Below the pieces are notes generated by a model. The model had not been told where the DNA came from. It did no database searches and saw only the letters and a program-made list of their open reading frames with translations. A DNA stretch of 64,000 nt from positions 1-64,000 of the forward strand of contig UQIW01000014.1 in the NCBI GenBank assembly GCA_900541235.1, written 5' to 3'. This stretch comes from an uncultured Collinsella sp. GTDB lineage: Bacteria > Actinomycetota > Coriobacteriia > Coriobacteriales > Coriobacteriaceae. Both the position numbers and the translations under genes were made by a program. Of this stretch, positions 31,712 through 39,777 are shown in pieces. Each line of letters begins with the position of its first letter. The first letter of the stretch is position 1.

Positions 31712-32169
31712 TTCTTCTCCTTCACGTACTCCTCGACGAAGTACTCGATGTGGATGTCTATGCGTGGTTTGGTGCCGTATGGCGACCTCGGGCGCTTGGT
31801 GACGGCTCCCATGTCGACCTGCGAATCGTCCTTGAAGGCAATCCCGTTGAGCGCGTCGCAGGCGAGCTTGCCGAGGTTGTCCCAGTCGGGCTTGCCGAGG
31901 TCGGCGCGGCCCTCCCAGTACTTCGGGTTGCTCTTCGCGAGCGGCCTGGTGGTCGAGATCCGCATCACAACCGGGCCGTCGTGGTCGGCGAAGGTCTCGC
32001 CGTATGCCGCGCGAAACGCGTCCTTGATTGCCTTCTCGGCCTTGAGCGTCTTGGTCGGCGTGTAGGTGCGGTGGTTGCGGTAGTCGGTCATGGGGCGCTG
32101 CTTTCCGACAAGCTGGGCGGGATGCATGGTGATGTGCGCCGTGGCCGCAAGGGTGCGCTTCCAGCTCAT
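31708..32169 (-). CDS. rusA: RusA-family Holliday junction resolvase
   Basis: 153 residues from the ATG at 32169, which overlaps the upstream stop. RusA landmarks are visible: GRADLGKPDWDNLGKLACDA with the K-P-D-x-D-N core and a DALNGIAFKDDSQV segment, giving the three acidic residues that bind magnesium. Resolves branched DNA from phage recombination or replication. The basic C-terminus (YVEEYVKEKK-like) is usual. Confidence 0.9.
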   Translation of the reverse strand: MSWKRTLAATAHITMHPAQLVGKQRPMTDYRNHRTYTPTKTLKAEKAIKDAFRAAYGETFADHDGPVVMRISTTRPLAKSNPKYWEGRADLGKPDWDNLGKLACDALNGIAFKDDSQVDMGAVTKRPRSPYGTKPRIDIHIEYFVEEYVKEKK

Positions 32170-32501
32170 TCGCTGAACCCATCGCTCTGGCTGCGGTGCT
32201 TGTTGAAGGCTCCGCGCAGCTCCGGGTATCGCGCCTCCATGATTCGGGCAAGGGCGGGGGCTATGCCGTTCTTGCAGCCAACGTGCAGCTCGTTGCGCAC
32301 CATGTTCACCAGGTAGTTGATCGACACGTAGCCCTTCTCCTTGAGGCGGCGGGCGTTGGAGAGCATGAACCGCCACGCCTCGGGGTTGGCCTCGATCCAC
32401 TTCTTGGCCTCGGCAACGTCTTGCTCGCCAGCCATGCCCAGGCCGAAGATCTCAAGCTGGTTGCTCTGGGGTTTGGGGCGGTATATCTCGTCGTTACGCA
32501 T
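32166..32501 (-). CDS. Phage protein, unknown
   Basis: 111 residues from the ATG at 32501. A helical protein with EAKKWIEANPEAWRFMLSNA and YVSINYLVNMVRNELHVGCK, resembling small proteins found near RusA in Gram-positive phages. Overlaps both neighbours. Function unknown. Confidence 0.6.
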   Translation of the reverse strand: MRNDEIYRPKPQSNQLEIFGLGMAGEQDVAEAKKWIEANPEAWRFMLSNARRLKEKGYVSINYLVNMVRNELHVGCKNGIAPALARIMEARYPELRGAFNKHRSQSDGFSE

Positions 32502-32778
32502 TGAGCACCGCCATGCTGCCCACGGCTCGCTGGGCGTCGGCAACAGCCTGGTCCATCGTGGGGATGACCCAGAGCCAGAGCACGGCGAGGAAGATCATGA
32601 GGGCCGCGAGGAAGCCGACCATGACGCCCGCCTTGAACTGGGAGCGCTCAAGCTGCTCCTGTGCCGTCGGGCGCTTGCCCTCGAATGGTATGATGGTCGC
32701 AGCCTCTTTCGAGGCGGCTACGTAGCGGGTGCCCGATGTGTGGAAGCTGGGGGCGCTCGCTTTCTTTTTTGTCTGCAT
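32494..32778 (-). CDS. Membrane protein of the early region
   Basis: 94 residues from the ATG at 32778. One strong membrane helix (VGFLAALMIFLAVLWLWVI) sits in the C-terminal half after a soluble, basic N-terminus. Could be an exclusion or superinfection factor, but no motif supports this. Confidence 0.55.
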   Translation of the reverse strand: MQTKKKASAPSFHTSGTRYVAASKEAATIIPFEGKRPTAQEQLERSQFKAGVMVGFLAALMIFLAVLWLWVIPTMDQAVADAQRAVGSMAVLNA

Positions 32779-32825
32779 TTCCGTTCTCCTTTCGGTGTTT
32801 TCGCAGGTCATTGCTAGGGCGCTTT

Positions 32826-33188
32826 TTAGGGCCTCTTTTTTGCCGCTTTTTTCGCCCTGCTCTTCTGGCTGTAGTAGCGCTGGCGCTGCCTGCCATTCCT
32901 CTTCTCCCTGATCGCCTCCTCCTTCATCGCGTTGGCCTGCTCGGCGAGGTCTGCCATGTGAAGCTCCTTCGTGCACTCGATGCACCAGCCGTTGACCCTG
33001 TTGAGCGGTCGGAACGTCCATTGGCCGCAGCGGGGGCACTGCCTGCGCTTGCGGAGTGAGAGTCCGCACTTCCGCGCCATATGCTTCACTGAGTCGATGG
33101 AGCGCCCGAGGTCCTTGGCTACCTGCTTGGCGCCGTCTCCGGCGTGCTCTTCGAGGTATCTGAGTTCACGTGTAGACCACTGCTTCAC
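32826..33188 (-). CDS. DNA-binding protein with HTH and zinc ribbon
   Basis: 120 residues from a GTG at 33188. Residues 1-48 look like a SANT/HTH module (VKQWSTRELRYLEEHAGDGA, SIDSVKHMARKCG), followed by a zinc ribbon (CPRCGQWTFRP, then CIECTKEL) and a very basic tail (KSRAKKAAKKRP). Probably a regulator of the early or late switch. The gene is near the right end of the early operon. Confidence 0.62.
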   Translation of the reverse strand: MKQWSTRELRYLEEHAGDGAKQVAKDLGRSIDSVKHMARKCGLSLRKRRQCPRCGQWTFRPLNRVNGWCIECTKELHMADLAEQANAMKEEAIREKRNGRQRQRYYSQKSRAKKAAKKRP

Positions 33189-33316
33189 GCCTTCGCTTCT
33201 CCCTTCTGCTGGCGTTCCCACTCGCGATATGCTTGGCGGATCGTCGAGCACATGCCGTCAAAGGCAACTTCGCGGGCCGTCTTCTGACGCTGCTCCTGTT
33301 GCTTCTCGTCGCTCAT
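33185..33316 (-). CDS. 43-residue charged peptide
   Basis: Opens MSDEKQQEQRQKTAREVAFD, ends basic. Its start overlaps the Cro-like stop and its stop overlaps the next gene, so it is in the same translational chain. Unknown function. Confidence 0.45.
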   Translation of the reverse strand: MSDEKQQEQRQKTAREVAFDGMCSTIRQAYREWERQQKGEAKA

Positions 33317-33519
33317 TAGGCCACCGCTAGCTCATGCAGCTCGTCCAACGAAACGCCGAGGATGCGAGATAGCGCGTAGGCTTCAGACAGGCTGAACTCG
33401 TACGAGCCTCGAACTTTGTTAAAGAACGAAGATCGGCTCATACCGAGACTGTCTGCCAGCGCGTCACGTGTAACACCATTCGTTTCGGCGTACTCGTTGA
33501 CCTTCTCCGACAGGTTCAT
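33316..33519 (-). CDS. Cro-like XRE regulator
   Basis: 67 residues with a five-helix HTH_3 fold: GVTRDALADSLGMSRSSFFN is the helix-turn-helix. It is the first gene leftward from the operator region and drives into the early operon, while a second XRE gene reads rightward, the classic Cro/CI split. It should act in the lytic choice. Confidence 0.82.
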   Translation of the reverse strand: MNLSEKVNEYAETNGVTRDALADSLGMSRSSFFNKVRGSYEFSLSEAYALSRILGVSLDELHELAVA

Positions 33520-33535
33520 GCTTCTCCTTTCTCCC

Positions 33536-33596
33536 GTACAAAACTTTGTACTCCTACAGTATTGTACAAAGTTTTACACCGTGCAATACTTTGTAC
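33536..33596. promoter_or_regulatory. Three-site phage operator between divergent repressor genes
   Basis: Three 16-bp near-palindromes of one type: GTACAAAACTTTGTAC (33536-33551), GTACAAAGTTTTACAC (33564-33579) and GTGCAATACTTTGTAC (33581-33596). The consensus half-site is GTACAAA. The first is a perfect dyad around two central bases; the others diverge in one half. The set lies between the Cro-like gene (minus) and the CI-like gene (plus), so it is the lysis-lysogeny switch. Confidence 0.85.
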
Positions 33597-33626
33597 GTGT
33601 AAATATTTGGACTGTAAGGGGAGGCC

Positions 33627-33839
33627 ATGGAGTACCGGTTTGTTCTCGCACATTACTTAGAGGAACAGGGAATGACTCCAGCTGAGCTTGCTCGCGCTAT
33701 TGGTTCCCCTAGATCGACCGTTTCTGCCCTTTTGAGCGGAAGGGCAAAAGAGCCAACACTTGGTAAAGCTAAGGCGATAGCGGACGCTCTTGGCGTGTCC
33801 CTTGAAGAGATGGCTCGGATGACATACGAGGAGGAATAG
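33627..33839 (+). CDS. CI-like XRE repressor
   Basis: 70 residues, an HTH_3 protein (GMTPAELARAIGSPRSTVSA is the helix-turn-helix). It reads away from the operator and heads the plus-strand lysogeny genes. It lacks the usual peptidase C-terminal domain, so release from repression must not rely on RecA-stimulated self-cleavage. Confidence 0.8.
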   Translation: MEYRFVLAHYLEEQGMTPAELARAIGSPRSTVSALLSGRAKEPTLGKAKAIADALGVSLEEMARMTYEEE

Positions 33840-33841
33840 GC

Positions 33842-34345
33842 ATGGGACTTCTTGGTGATATGGCTAAAGCCGCTGCGAAGGTCGCTATAAATCAAGTTTC
33901 AAACACTGCGCACGAGAAGGTTTCCGAGATGTTCCCAACAAAGGAGATCGTTCTATCCGGCTCACACGAGCGCGATGTCTACACCTACTACGGCGGGCCA
34001 TTGAAGGGAATAAGGGTCGGGCAGACATTCGATGCTGAGGTCGCTAGGAAGCCTGTCACCCTTGTAAGCGAGTTGACGGGAACAGAATGGAATACTGCCG
34101 AACACGGAAACAACGCGCTTATGTATAGGGGCAAGCCATTTGGCTCTTTTAGCCCAATGAGCAAAAGCATTCGAAAAATGATCCGTATGGGATACCGGGT
34201 CAAGATTAGGTGCAAAAACGTTGGATGGTACGCGCAGGGGATACCTGAGATTGTTGCCATGATTCCAGATCCAGAAGCTGTGTTCTCTTGGCTTGACGAG
34301 TGCGAGAGAAGTGGTGAGGAGGTTCCGTTCAATGCCAACAGCTAG
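33842..34345 (+). CDS. Lysogeny-region protein, unknown
   Basis: 167 residues, 2 bp after the repressor and before the recombinase. Lower GC than its neighbours. After an N-terminal helix (MGLLGDMAKAAAKVAINQVS) it is beta-rich (KPFGSFSPMSKSIRKMIRMG, KIRCKNVGWYAQGIPEIVAM). Its place in the lysogenic transcript suggests a prophage-expressed function such as superinfection exclusion or host defence. No family recognised. Confidence 0.6.
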   Translation: MGLLGDMAKAAAKVAINQVSNTAHEKVSEMFPTKEIVLSGSHERDVYTYYGGPLKGIRVGQTFDAEVARKPVTLVSELTGTEWNTAEHGNNALMYRGKPFGSFSPMSKSIRKMIRMGYRVKIRCKNVGWYAQGIPEIVAMIPDPEAVFSWLDECERSGEEVPFNANS

Positions 34346-35777
34346 AACTGCGGTGATATACGCCCGCTTTTCGTGCAACAAGCAGCGCGAGGCCTCCATC
34401 GACGACCAGCTGCGCATCTGCCGCCAGTGGTGCCAGCGCGAGAAGTACGCCATCGTGGCGGAATACTGCGACTATGCCATAAGCGGGCGCACCGACGACC
34501 GCCCCGAGTTCCAGCGCATGGTAGCCAACGCGGGTGAGAGCGACATAGTGCTTGTGTACATGATGGATCGCTTCAGCCGTGGGGAGTACGACGCGCCCAT
34601 ATATAAGCGCGAGCTTGCCCAGCACGGCGTGAAGCTCGTCTCGGCGCTTGAACAGATACCAGATTCGCCCGAGGGCATCATTTACGAGAAGCTGCTTGAG
34701 GGCCTTGCGGCGTGCGAGTCGAAGAAGACCGCGATCCGCACGAGGCGCGGCATGGAGGGCAACGCGCTCAAATGCAAGACCAACGGCGTGCGCGTGTTCG
34801 GCTACGCCAGCAACGAGGCCGACGAGTACGTGATCAACGAGGACGAGGCCGCTTTCGTGCGCGAGGCGTTCAAGCGGCGCATAGCAAAGGAGACCACCAA
34901 CTCGATAGCTCGTGACTTCGCGGCACGCGGGGTCAAGACCTCGCAGGGAAACCCGTGCGGCTACTCGATGGTCGAGCGGATGGTGAAGAACCGGAAGTAC
35001 ACGGGGCGCTACGAGTGGGGCGGCGTTGTCAAAGAGGGCGGCATGCCCGCGATTATCGACGAGGTGACGTTCATGGAGGCACAGGGCATACGCGCGGCCA
35101 AGGAGCGCAGCGCGGAGAGCTGGGGCGACTTCGCCCTTTCCGGCAAGGCGATCTGCGCGGGCTGCGGGCGCAACCTGCAAGGCGTGAGCGGGCGCGGGCG
35201 CGGCAACCGCAAGTACGAGTACTACCGCTGCCACGACGGATGCGTTAAGCCCGTCAGGCGCGAGGAGCTTGAGGGCGAGATCGTCAAGGCGCTGCGGGCT
35301 CTTCTGCAAGACCGCGAGGAGGCCTTGAGGATAGCCCGCATGGTGGCGGAAAGCTCGGACGGGGCAGAGGTGGCGGCGAGGCGCAAGCAGGCCGCCCAGT
35401 CGCTCTCAGCCGCCGAGCGCGGGCTTCGCAACATCTTGAACGCCATCGAGCAGGGTATCATCGCGCCCGGCGCGAAGGAGCGCATAGCGGAGCTTGAGCA
35501 CCAGCGCGACCGCGCCAAGCTCGACCTTGAGGCGATCAGGGACGATCAGCTAGACCCCGAGCGGCTGGCCGACTTCCTGCAATGCGGCTCCGCCCTGGAC
35601 GACGCGACTCTGTTGAAGGCGTTCGTCTACCAGGCGAGCGTGAGCGACGAAGAGTGCATAGTGACCTTGAACTACGACGTGGAAAACAACGAACCCGCCA
35701 GACTTGACGTCCAACGGGTTCGTACAAAATGCAAATGGTGCCCCCAGCGGGATTCGAACCCGCGATATCCACCTTGA
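34332..35777 (+). CDS. Large serine recombinase (phage integrase)
   Basis: 481 residues. Catalytic domain at the N-terminus with AVIYARFSCNKQREASIDDQ, in which the Ser of YARFS is the nucleophile, and a DRFSRG segment. A recombinase domain follows (NSIARDFAARGVKTSQGNPC), then a zinc ribbon (GKAICAGCGRNLQGVSGRG, YYRCHDGC) and a coiled coil (RIAELEHQRDRAKLDLEAIR). This is the large serine integrase layout. The last 14 or so residues (WCPQRDSNPRYPP) and the stop codon come from the tRNA-Glu fragment at 35736, so the 3' end is a junction product. Confidence 0.92.
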   Translation: MPTARTAVIYARFSCNKQREASIDDQLRICRQWCQREKYAIVAEYCDYAISGRTDDRPEFQRMVANAGESDIVLVYMMDRFSRGEYDAPIYKRELAQHGVKLVSALEQIPDSPEGIIYEKLLEGLAACESKKTAIRTRRGMEGNALKCKTNGVRVFGYASNEADEYVINEDEAAFVREAFKRRIAKETTNSIARDFAARGVKTSQGNPCGYSMVERMVKNRKYTGRYEWGGVVKEGGMPAIIDEVTFMEAQGIRAAKERSAESWGDFALSGKAICAGCGRNLQGVSGRGRGNRKYEYYRCHDGCVKPVRREELEGEIVKALRALLQDREEALRIARMVAESSDGAEVAARRKQAAQSLSAAERGLRNILNAIEQGIIAPGAKERIAELEHQRDRAKLDLEAIRDDQLDPERLADFLQCGSALDDATLLKAFVYQASVSDEECIVTLNYDVENNEPARLDVQRVRTKCKWCPQRDSNPRYPP

Positions 35778-35780
35778 AAG
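35736..35780 (-). repeat. Left attachment core of the small element: tRNA-Glu 3' fragment
   Basis: 45 bp identical to 40900-40944, covering the CCA end, acceptor 3' strand, T arm, variable loop and the 3' half of the anticodon arm of tRNA-Glu. With the intact tRNA at 40900-40976 it forms a direct repeat bracketing 5.16 kb, as tyrosine integrases leave in tRNA genes. Confidence 0.92.
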
Positions 35781-35885
35781 AGCTGCACCCTAACGTGCAA
35801 GCAGATAATGGCAGTTCAAAGGCGAACGTCTTAACTGGGGTTTTAATGCAACGCGATACAAAGCGCCGCAAAGTAGTACACTGCA

Positions 35886-35918
35886 TTTTGCGGCGGTTTT
35901 GCGGCGCATTTTGCGGCG
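35886..35918. repeat. Phased arm-type repeats, left end of the small element
   Basis: Three copies of TTTTGCGGCG at 35886, 35897 and 35909, spaced 11 and 12 bp, plus an inverted copy (CGCCGCAAA) at 35864-35872. The same repeat array is found at the right end. They lie between the attachment core and the integrase start, where arm-binding sites are expected. Confidence 0.75.
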
Positions 35919-35942
35919 CGGCGAGTGAACGGAGATACCGCG

Positions 35943-37145
35943 ATGCACTACACGAGCGTACGGATTAGGGAACGCAAGGGGCGCGGTCTGATTGCCGAGG
36001 CCTCATACAAGGACGAGGCAACGGGAAAATGGCGCAAGGTCTCAACTGGTTTGGAGGCCACGGGCAAGCGTGCGGCCCAGAAAGAGGCCGAGGCGTGGCT
36101 AAGTGAGATTGAGGCCGAGTGGCAGAGGAAACAGCAGGAGGCGAGCGCCCTTACCGCGCTCGGGCTGGATGCCGACGCGCCACTCACGGTGAGCGCCTAC
36201 GTTCGCCGCTATCTGGACGGAAAGCGCCACGAGATAGAGCCGTCCACGTTCAACGGATATACGCGCTACCTCGATAAGCAGATAGCCCCGACACTGGGGG
36301 ACATGGAGCTATCCAAGCTCAACCCCGACACGGTGAGGGCGTGGGTAGCGAAGCTGTCCGAGGGATACAGTGCCGTTACCGTTCGCAAGTCGCTCACCCT
36401 GCTCAGGTCTGCCATGAACGAGGCCATTAATTCCGATCTGCTCATCAAAGACCCTACGCGCGGCGTGAAAGCGCCCAAGGGGACGAGGCCCAAGCCGAAC
36501 GCGCTCACGGTCGAGGGCGTGCGCACCGTCCTCGCGGTGCTCGACGCGCTCGACCTCACGCCCCAGCTGCTCGGTATCAAAATTGCCCTGTTCACTGGGA
36601 TGCGAGAGGCGGAGATATGCGCCCTCAGATGGTCGAACGTGGACATTGAGCGCGGCACGCTCTACGTTGACGAGGCGTTGGGCAGGGACGGCGCGGCCTA
36701 CTACCTCAAAGACGCAAAGACAACGGATAGTGCCCGATACGTCACGTTTGGCGGTGCCCTTGCCGACGATTTGAGGGCGAGGCGTGAGCGGGTGGAGGCC
36801 GATTGCCGCGCCGCTGGGGTTCCGTTCGATGAAAGGTTTTTCGTTCTCGGGGACATTCGCGGTGGGTTCCTCAGGCCCCAGTATCTGGGCAACAAGTGGC
36901 GCGAACTTGCAGGCGCTATCGAGATAAAGGGTACTCAAGGCACGCGCCCCACGTTCCACGACCTGCGCCATACGTTCGCCACTATCGCCATTGAGAGCGG
37001 CGTTGACGTAAAGGCCGTTTCTGCCATGCTCGGGCACTCAAACGCGGCTATGACGCTCAATACCTACGCCGACGCAACGCGCGAGGGCAAGCGCCGCGCC
37101 GCCCTGGCCGTTGAGAACGCGCTTACCGTAGGGGGCGGCGAGTGA
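35943..37145 (+). CDS. Tyrosine integrase
   Basis: 400 residues from the ATG at 35943 (the upstream ATG at 35925 adds six residues and has a poorer site). An N-terminal AP2-like arm-binding domain (GLIAEASYKDEATGKWRKVS), a SAM-like core-binding domain (TVSAYVRRYLDGKRHEIEPS) and a catalytic domain with R in LFTGMREAEICALRW, H-x-x-R in FHDLRHTFATIA, H in MLGHSNAAMT and Tyr in LNTYADAT. It integrates at tRNA-Glu, next to its own attachment site. Confidence 0.95.
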   Translation: MHYTSVRIRERKGRGLIAEASYKDEATGKWRKVSTGLEATGKRAAQKEAEAWLSEIEAEWQRKQQEASALTALGLDADAPLTVSAYVRRYLDGKRHEIEPSTFNGYTRYLDKQIAPTLGDMELSKLNPDTVRAWVAKLSEGYSAVTVRKSLTLLRSAMNEAINSDLLIKDPTRGVKAPKGTRPKPNALTVEGVRTVLAVLDALDLTPQLLGIKIALFTGMREAEICALRWSNVDIERGTLYVDEALGRDGAAYYLKDAKTTDSARYVTFGGALADDLRARRERVEADCRAAGVPFDERFFVLGDIRGGFLRPQYLGNKWRELAGAIEIKGTQGTRPTFHDLRHTFATIAIESGVDVKAVSAMLGHSNAAMTLNTYADATREGKRRAALAVENALTVGGGE

Positions 37146-37750
37146 TGGGGGCAGGTGCCGAGGTGCTGGACGAGTTCCACACTAGGGCTATGCGTGCGGT
37201 CGAATGGGGGCGCGAGGTGGACGGGTACCGCGCGGCGTTCCCAGATGATGCGATCAAGTGGCTCATGTCGCATGGCCTCGATATGCAGAGCCGCCCCAAG
37301 TTCGCTGACGATTCGGACGCCATTAGGCGCATATGCGAGAGATATGGCCTAAAGCAGGCGGCTGTGGCGGGGGCGTGCGGCGTAGGGCCGTCCACCGTCT
37401 CAGCATGGGCCAAGGAGCCGCACAAGGCTAAGCCCCGACACGTGCGCGAGATAATCGACCTCGCGGAGCGGTTGGGGCGTGGTGGCGAAAGCGCTCAGAC
37501 GTTCAACGAGTTTGTAGCTGGGTTGCTCGATGTGCCCAGCAGGGCAAGCGGGGAGCTTACCGCCAACGAGGACAGGGCCGAGGATATAGCAGGAATAGCC
37601 GACGCGTGTTGGTATCTCACCGATACCCAGCTATCAGCCCTAACCGAGGTGGTGCGCTCAATGTTGTTGGCAAACGGTGAAGATACTGATGTTTTGTTCT
37701 CACGAGGTGATGAAATCGATTCAGTTTGGAGTCTAATCCGAGAGCACTAA
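37142..37750 (+). CDS. HTH regulator of the small element
   Basis: 202 residues from GTG (or the ATG three bases on). It starts over the integrase stop, so it is co-translated. A central helix-turn-helix (YGLKQAAVAGACGVGPSTVS) is flanked by helical parts of unknown role. A strong terminator follows 17 bp after the stop. It may repress excision or the downstream genes. Confidence 0.68.
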   Translation: MMGAGAEVLDEFHTRAMRAVEWGREVDGYRAAFPDDAIKWLMSHGLDMQSRPKFADDSDAIRRICERYGLKQAAVAGACGVGPSTVSAWAKEPHKAKPRHVREIIDLAERLGRGGESAQTFNEFVAGLLDVPSRASGELTANEDRAEDIAGIADACWYLTDTQLSALTEVVRSMLLANGEDTDVLFSRGDEIDSVWSLIREH

Positions 37751-37766
37751 ACCGAACGAAATAGCT

Positions 37767-37813
37767 ATAAAACGAACCGTAGACGCACTATCCGCGCCTA
37801 CGGTTCGTTTTAT
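37767..37813 (+). terminator. Strong terminator after the integrase operon
   Basis: A perfect 16-bp inverted repeat, ATAAAACGAACCGTAG with its complement, around a 15-base loop. A and T runs on both sides of the stem mean it can end transcription in both directions, isolating the integrase unit from the genes to the right. Confidence 0.88.
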
Positions 37814-37900
37814 GCGCCGAAAAATGAATAGCAAAATGAACATTTCAGCATTTCCGCAGGTAAACGGCATTGTGGACTGTTCGCGTTATGCGCGGTACAA

Positions 37901-37930
37901 ACTGAATCAAACGCGCGTGAATGATTCAGT
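37901..37930. promoter_or_regulatory. Operator-like inverted repeat before the second operon
   Basis: ACTGAATCA at 37901-37909 and its exact complement TGATTCAGT at 37922-37930, centres 21 bp apart (two helical turns). It lies 22 bp before the start of the next gene, where a repressor would block transcription. The element's HTH proteins are candidate ligands. Confidence 0.6.
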
Positions 37931-37952
37931 AACTACCTACGGAGGGGCTGCA

Positions 37953-38177
37953 ATGTGTACTCAGGAACAGCTAGACAGGTTGGCGGCTATCGCGCAGGAG
38001 GGGCGTTTTGAGGAACTGCCCAACCCGCTATCAGCGCCCGAGGCGGCGGCGATTGCCCGTTGCTCAAAGCCAACTATCACGAGGGCGTGCAAGTCGGGCA
38101 GGCTCAAAGCCGTTAATACGGGTATGCGCTGGAAGATCAACCGTGATTCGCTGCTTGCATACGCGGCGCTCATCTAG
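37953..38177 (+). CDS. Small helix-turn-helix DNA-binding protein
   Basis: 74 residues from the ATG at 37953, which follows GGAGGGG. The second half is a MerR/excisionase-type winged helix: LSAPEAAAIARCSKPTITRA, then KSGRLKAVNTGMRWKINRDS. It may act as an excisionase (recombination directionality factor) or as AlpA-like activator. Confidence 0.72.
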   Translation: MCTQEQLDRLAAIAQEGRFEELPNPLSAPEAAAIARCSKPTITRACKSGRLKAVNTGMRWKINRDSLLAYAALI

Positions 38178-38186
38178 GGGGCGGAC

Positions 38187-38423
38187 ATGAGGCCACTAAA
38201 GGCGGCGCTTGCCGCTATCAGGCATGTAGCCAACCTAGACGTTCAGGGCATGAGCCAAGCCGAGATTTCGGCGGAGTGCGACAGGTTGGCGTTTAGAACG
38301 TGCGGCATTGGCGAGGGTGCCCTATATCGCCGCTGGGCTATGGGCAGGTTCCACGCCATAGGGCGCGAGCTGGTGCGCCGCAAGCGCCTAGGAGGTGGCG
38401 GCGATGTGGAACGAGGACGTTAG
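38187..38423 (+). CDS. Small basic protein of the element
   Basis: 78 residues, helical, basic C-terminus (ELVRRKRLGGGGDVERGR). Its end overlaps the next gene start. No family recognised. Confidence 0.5.
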   Translation: MRPLKAALAAIRHVANLDVQGMSQAEISAECDRLAFRTCGIGEGALYRRWAMGRFHAIGRELVRRKRLGGGGDVERGR

Positions 38424-38607
38424 AGCCGTACCCGTCAAGATGGGGCGGCTGCTCACGGTATCGCAGGCAGGGGCCGTGCTCGACATGAGCGAACGCACCG
38501 CTAGGCGGCTCATCGCCACGGGTGCCCTAGCGACGGCGAGGGTTGGGCGGCGCGTATTCGTAACCCGCAGCTCGGTTCTAGCATTGGCGGGTGTGGGCGT
38601 TGGGTAG
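38404..38607 (+). CDS. Excisionase-type HTH protein
   Basis: 67 residues from the ATG at 38404, which has GGAGG at good spacing. HTH_17-type: LLTVSQAGAVLDMSERTARR, then IATGALATARVGRRVFVTRS. It is the second of two such proteins in the element and the better excisionase candidate. Overlaps the next frame by 17 bp. Confidence 0.75.
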   Translation: MWNEDVRAVPVKMGRLLTVSQAGAVLDMSERTARRLIATGALATARVGRRVFVTRSSVLALAGVGVG

Positions 38608-39265
38608 CCGCGTGGCTACGAAACGGAGAGATGGAACGTTCACAACGCTTTACCCCAGCATGTTGCAGGTTTCGGCGAGGCTAAGCTCGGGTGTTGCGGC
38701 GGCGGTTCTATCCGTTCTTGTACGCTATCTGGGCAAACCGCGATATTCGCCAAGCGTGGCAGTTGGTACGCCATTCGAGGGGCGGGCCGTGTCTGCCCCG
38801 GTATCCGCCATTGCCTCGGAGCTATGCATAACCGAGGGACAGGTTAACAACGCGGTGAAGAGGCTCAAACGCTATACGGTTTGGTTCCCGGACGGGACGA
38901 GCGCCCCGCTGCTCGAAACTATGCCGGGGCATGAGGGCAGGCGAGGTAGCGCGGCGGTCTACGTGATAGGGGCGAAGAACGAACCGGGGGCGGTGCAGAC
39001 GGTCACGCTCAACGCAAGGGACGGGACGCCAACGCCCCCAGACGCCGCGACGATAGCGCGGTTAGCTGGTGCGGGCGCACTACCTATCAGCCAAAGAAAG
39101 GTAGTACGAACGGATGAGTTAGCTAGTACGAATGGGCAAGTTAGGTGGTGCGGTGGCACCAGCCTAAAGGATAAAGAGATTAAAAAGAAAGGAGCGGAGG
39201 GCGATAGGTACGCGATTGATACCGAATTGGCGGCGAAGCTCAGGGGCGGTAGAACTGTCGTCTAA
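38591..39265 (+). CDS. Putative replication or winged-helix protein of the element
   Basis: 224 residues from a GTG. Around residue 65-95 is a winged-helix-like stretch (VSAIASELCITEGQVNNAVK RLKRY, split here for length). The N-terminal segment LYPSMLQVSARLSSGVAAAV and a hydrophobic middle are helical. The protein could be a replication initiator, which satellites often encode, but no primase or Rep motif is visible. Confidence 0.5.
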   Translation: MWALGSRVATKRRDGTFTTLYPSMLQVSARLSSGVAAAVLSVLVRYLGKPRYSPSVAVGTPFEGRAVSAPVSAIASELCITEGQVNNAVKRLKRYTVWFPDGTSAPLLETMPGHEGRRGSAAVYVIGAKNEPGAVQTVTLNARDGTPTPPDAATIARLAGAGALPISQRKVVRTDELASTNGQVRWCGGTSLKDKEIKKKGAEGDRYAIDTELAAKLRGGRTVV

Positions 39266-39276
39266 CGGGTTTAGGC

Positions 39277-39498
39277 ATGGAGAGGGCTAGAGCCGCTATC
39301 CATGCAGAATGGGTGCCCGATGCCCTCAGCCGTTCACGGTGGAGCGCTACGCACACCCTCAAAGAGATCGAGGCGGCGGAGGCCGAGGCCACGGGAAAGC
39401 GCCAACGCCTCATAGCCGAGGCGCGTGAGGGCATGGAGCGGGTCAACGACCTATTGGGCGAGGCTCAGGCCACGAGGCAGAGGAAAGCTAGGAGGTGA
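39277..39498 (+). CDS. Small coiled-coil protein
   Basis: 73 residues, a single amphipathic helix (HTLKEIEAAEAEATGKRQRL) with a basic tail. Follows the previous stop by 11 bp. Unknown function. Confidence 0.5.
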   Translation: MERARAAIHAEWVPDALSRSRWSATHTLKEIEAAEAEATGKRQRLIAEAREGMERVNDLLGEAQATRQRKARR

Positions 39499-39505
39499 GG
39501 CCGCT

Positions 39506-39571
39506 ATGGGCGAGTTCGATTTTACGGGTGAGCTGGAAAAGCTCGACGATTGGAAAATGCCCGAGATGTGA
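39506..39571 (+). CDS. 21-residue acidic peptide
   Basis: MGEFDFTGELEKLDDWKMPE is its first 20 residues. A strong AGGAGGTGA site precedes the ATG, which is the reason to list it. The 39572-39777 stretch after it holds no convincing gene. Confidence 0.35.
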   Translation: MGEFDFTGELEKLDDWKMPEM

Positions 39572-39777
39572 GGCGGGGCGCACTGTGGGAACGGGTGCGC
39601 TCCGCTTTTCGTCTCGATCAACAACGGGGGGCGGTGTATCAACCCGCGCGGCGCGGCATATGTGGGGGTTCGGTAGGTTCGGGCGTTCCCTGCGGGGAGG
39701 GGGGAACGGGCGCGTTCCCTGCTCTAACCTCGATACGGGCGAAACGGAGACAAGCCCACGAGAGGAAAGAGGCCGAC

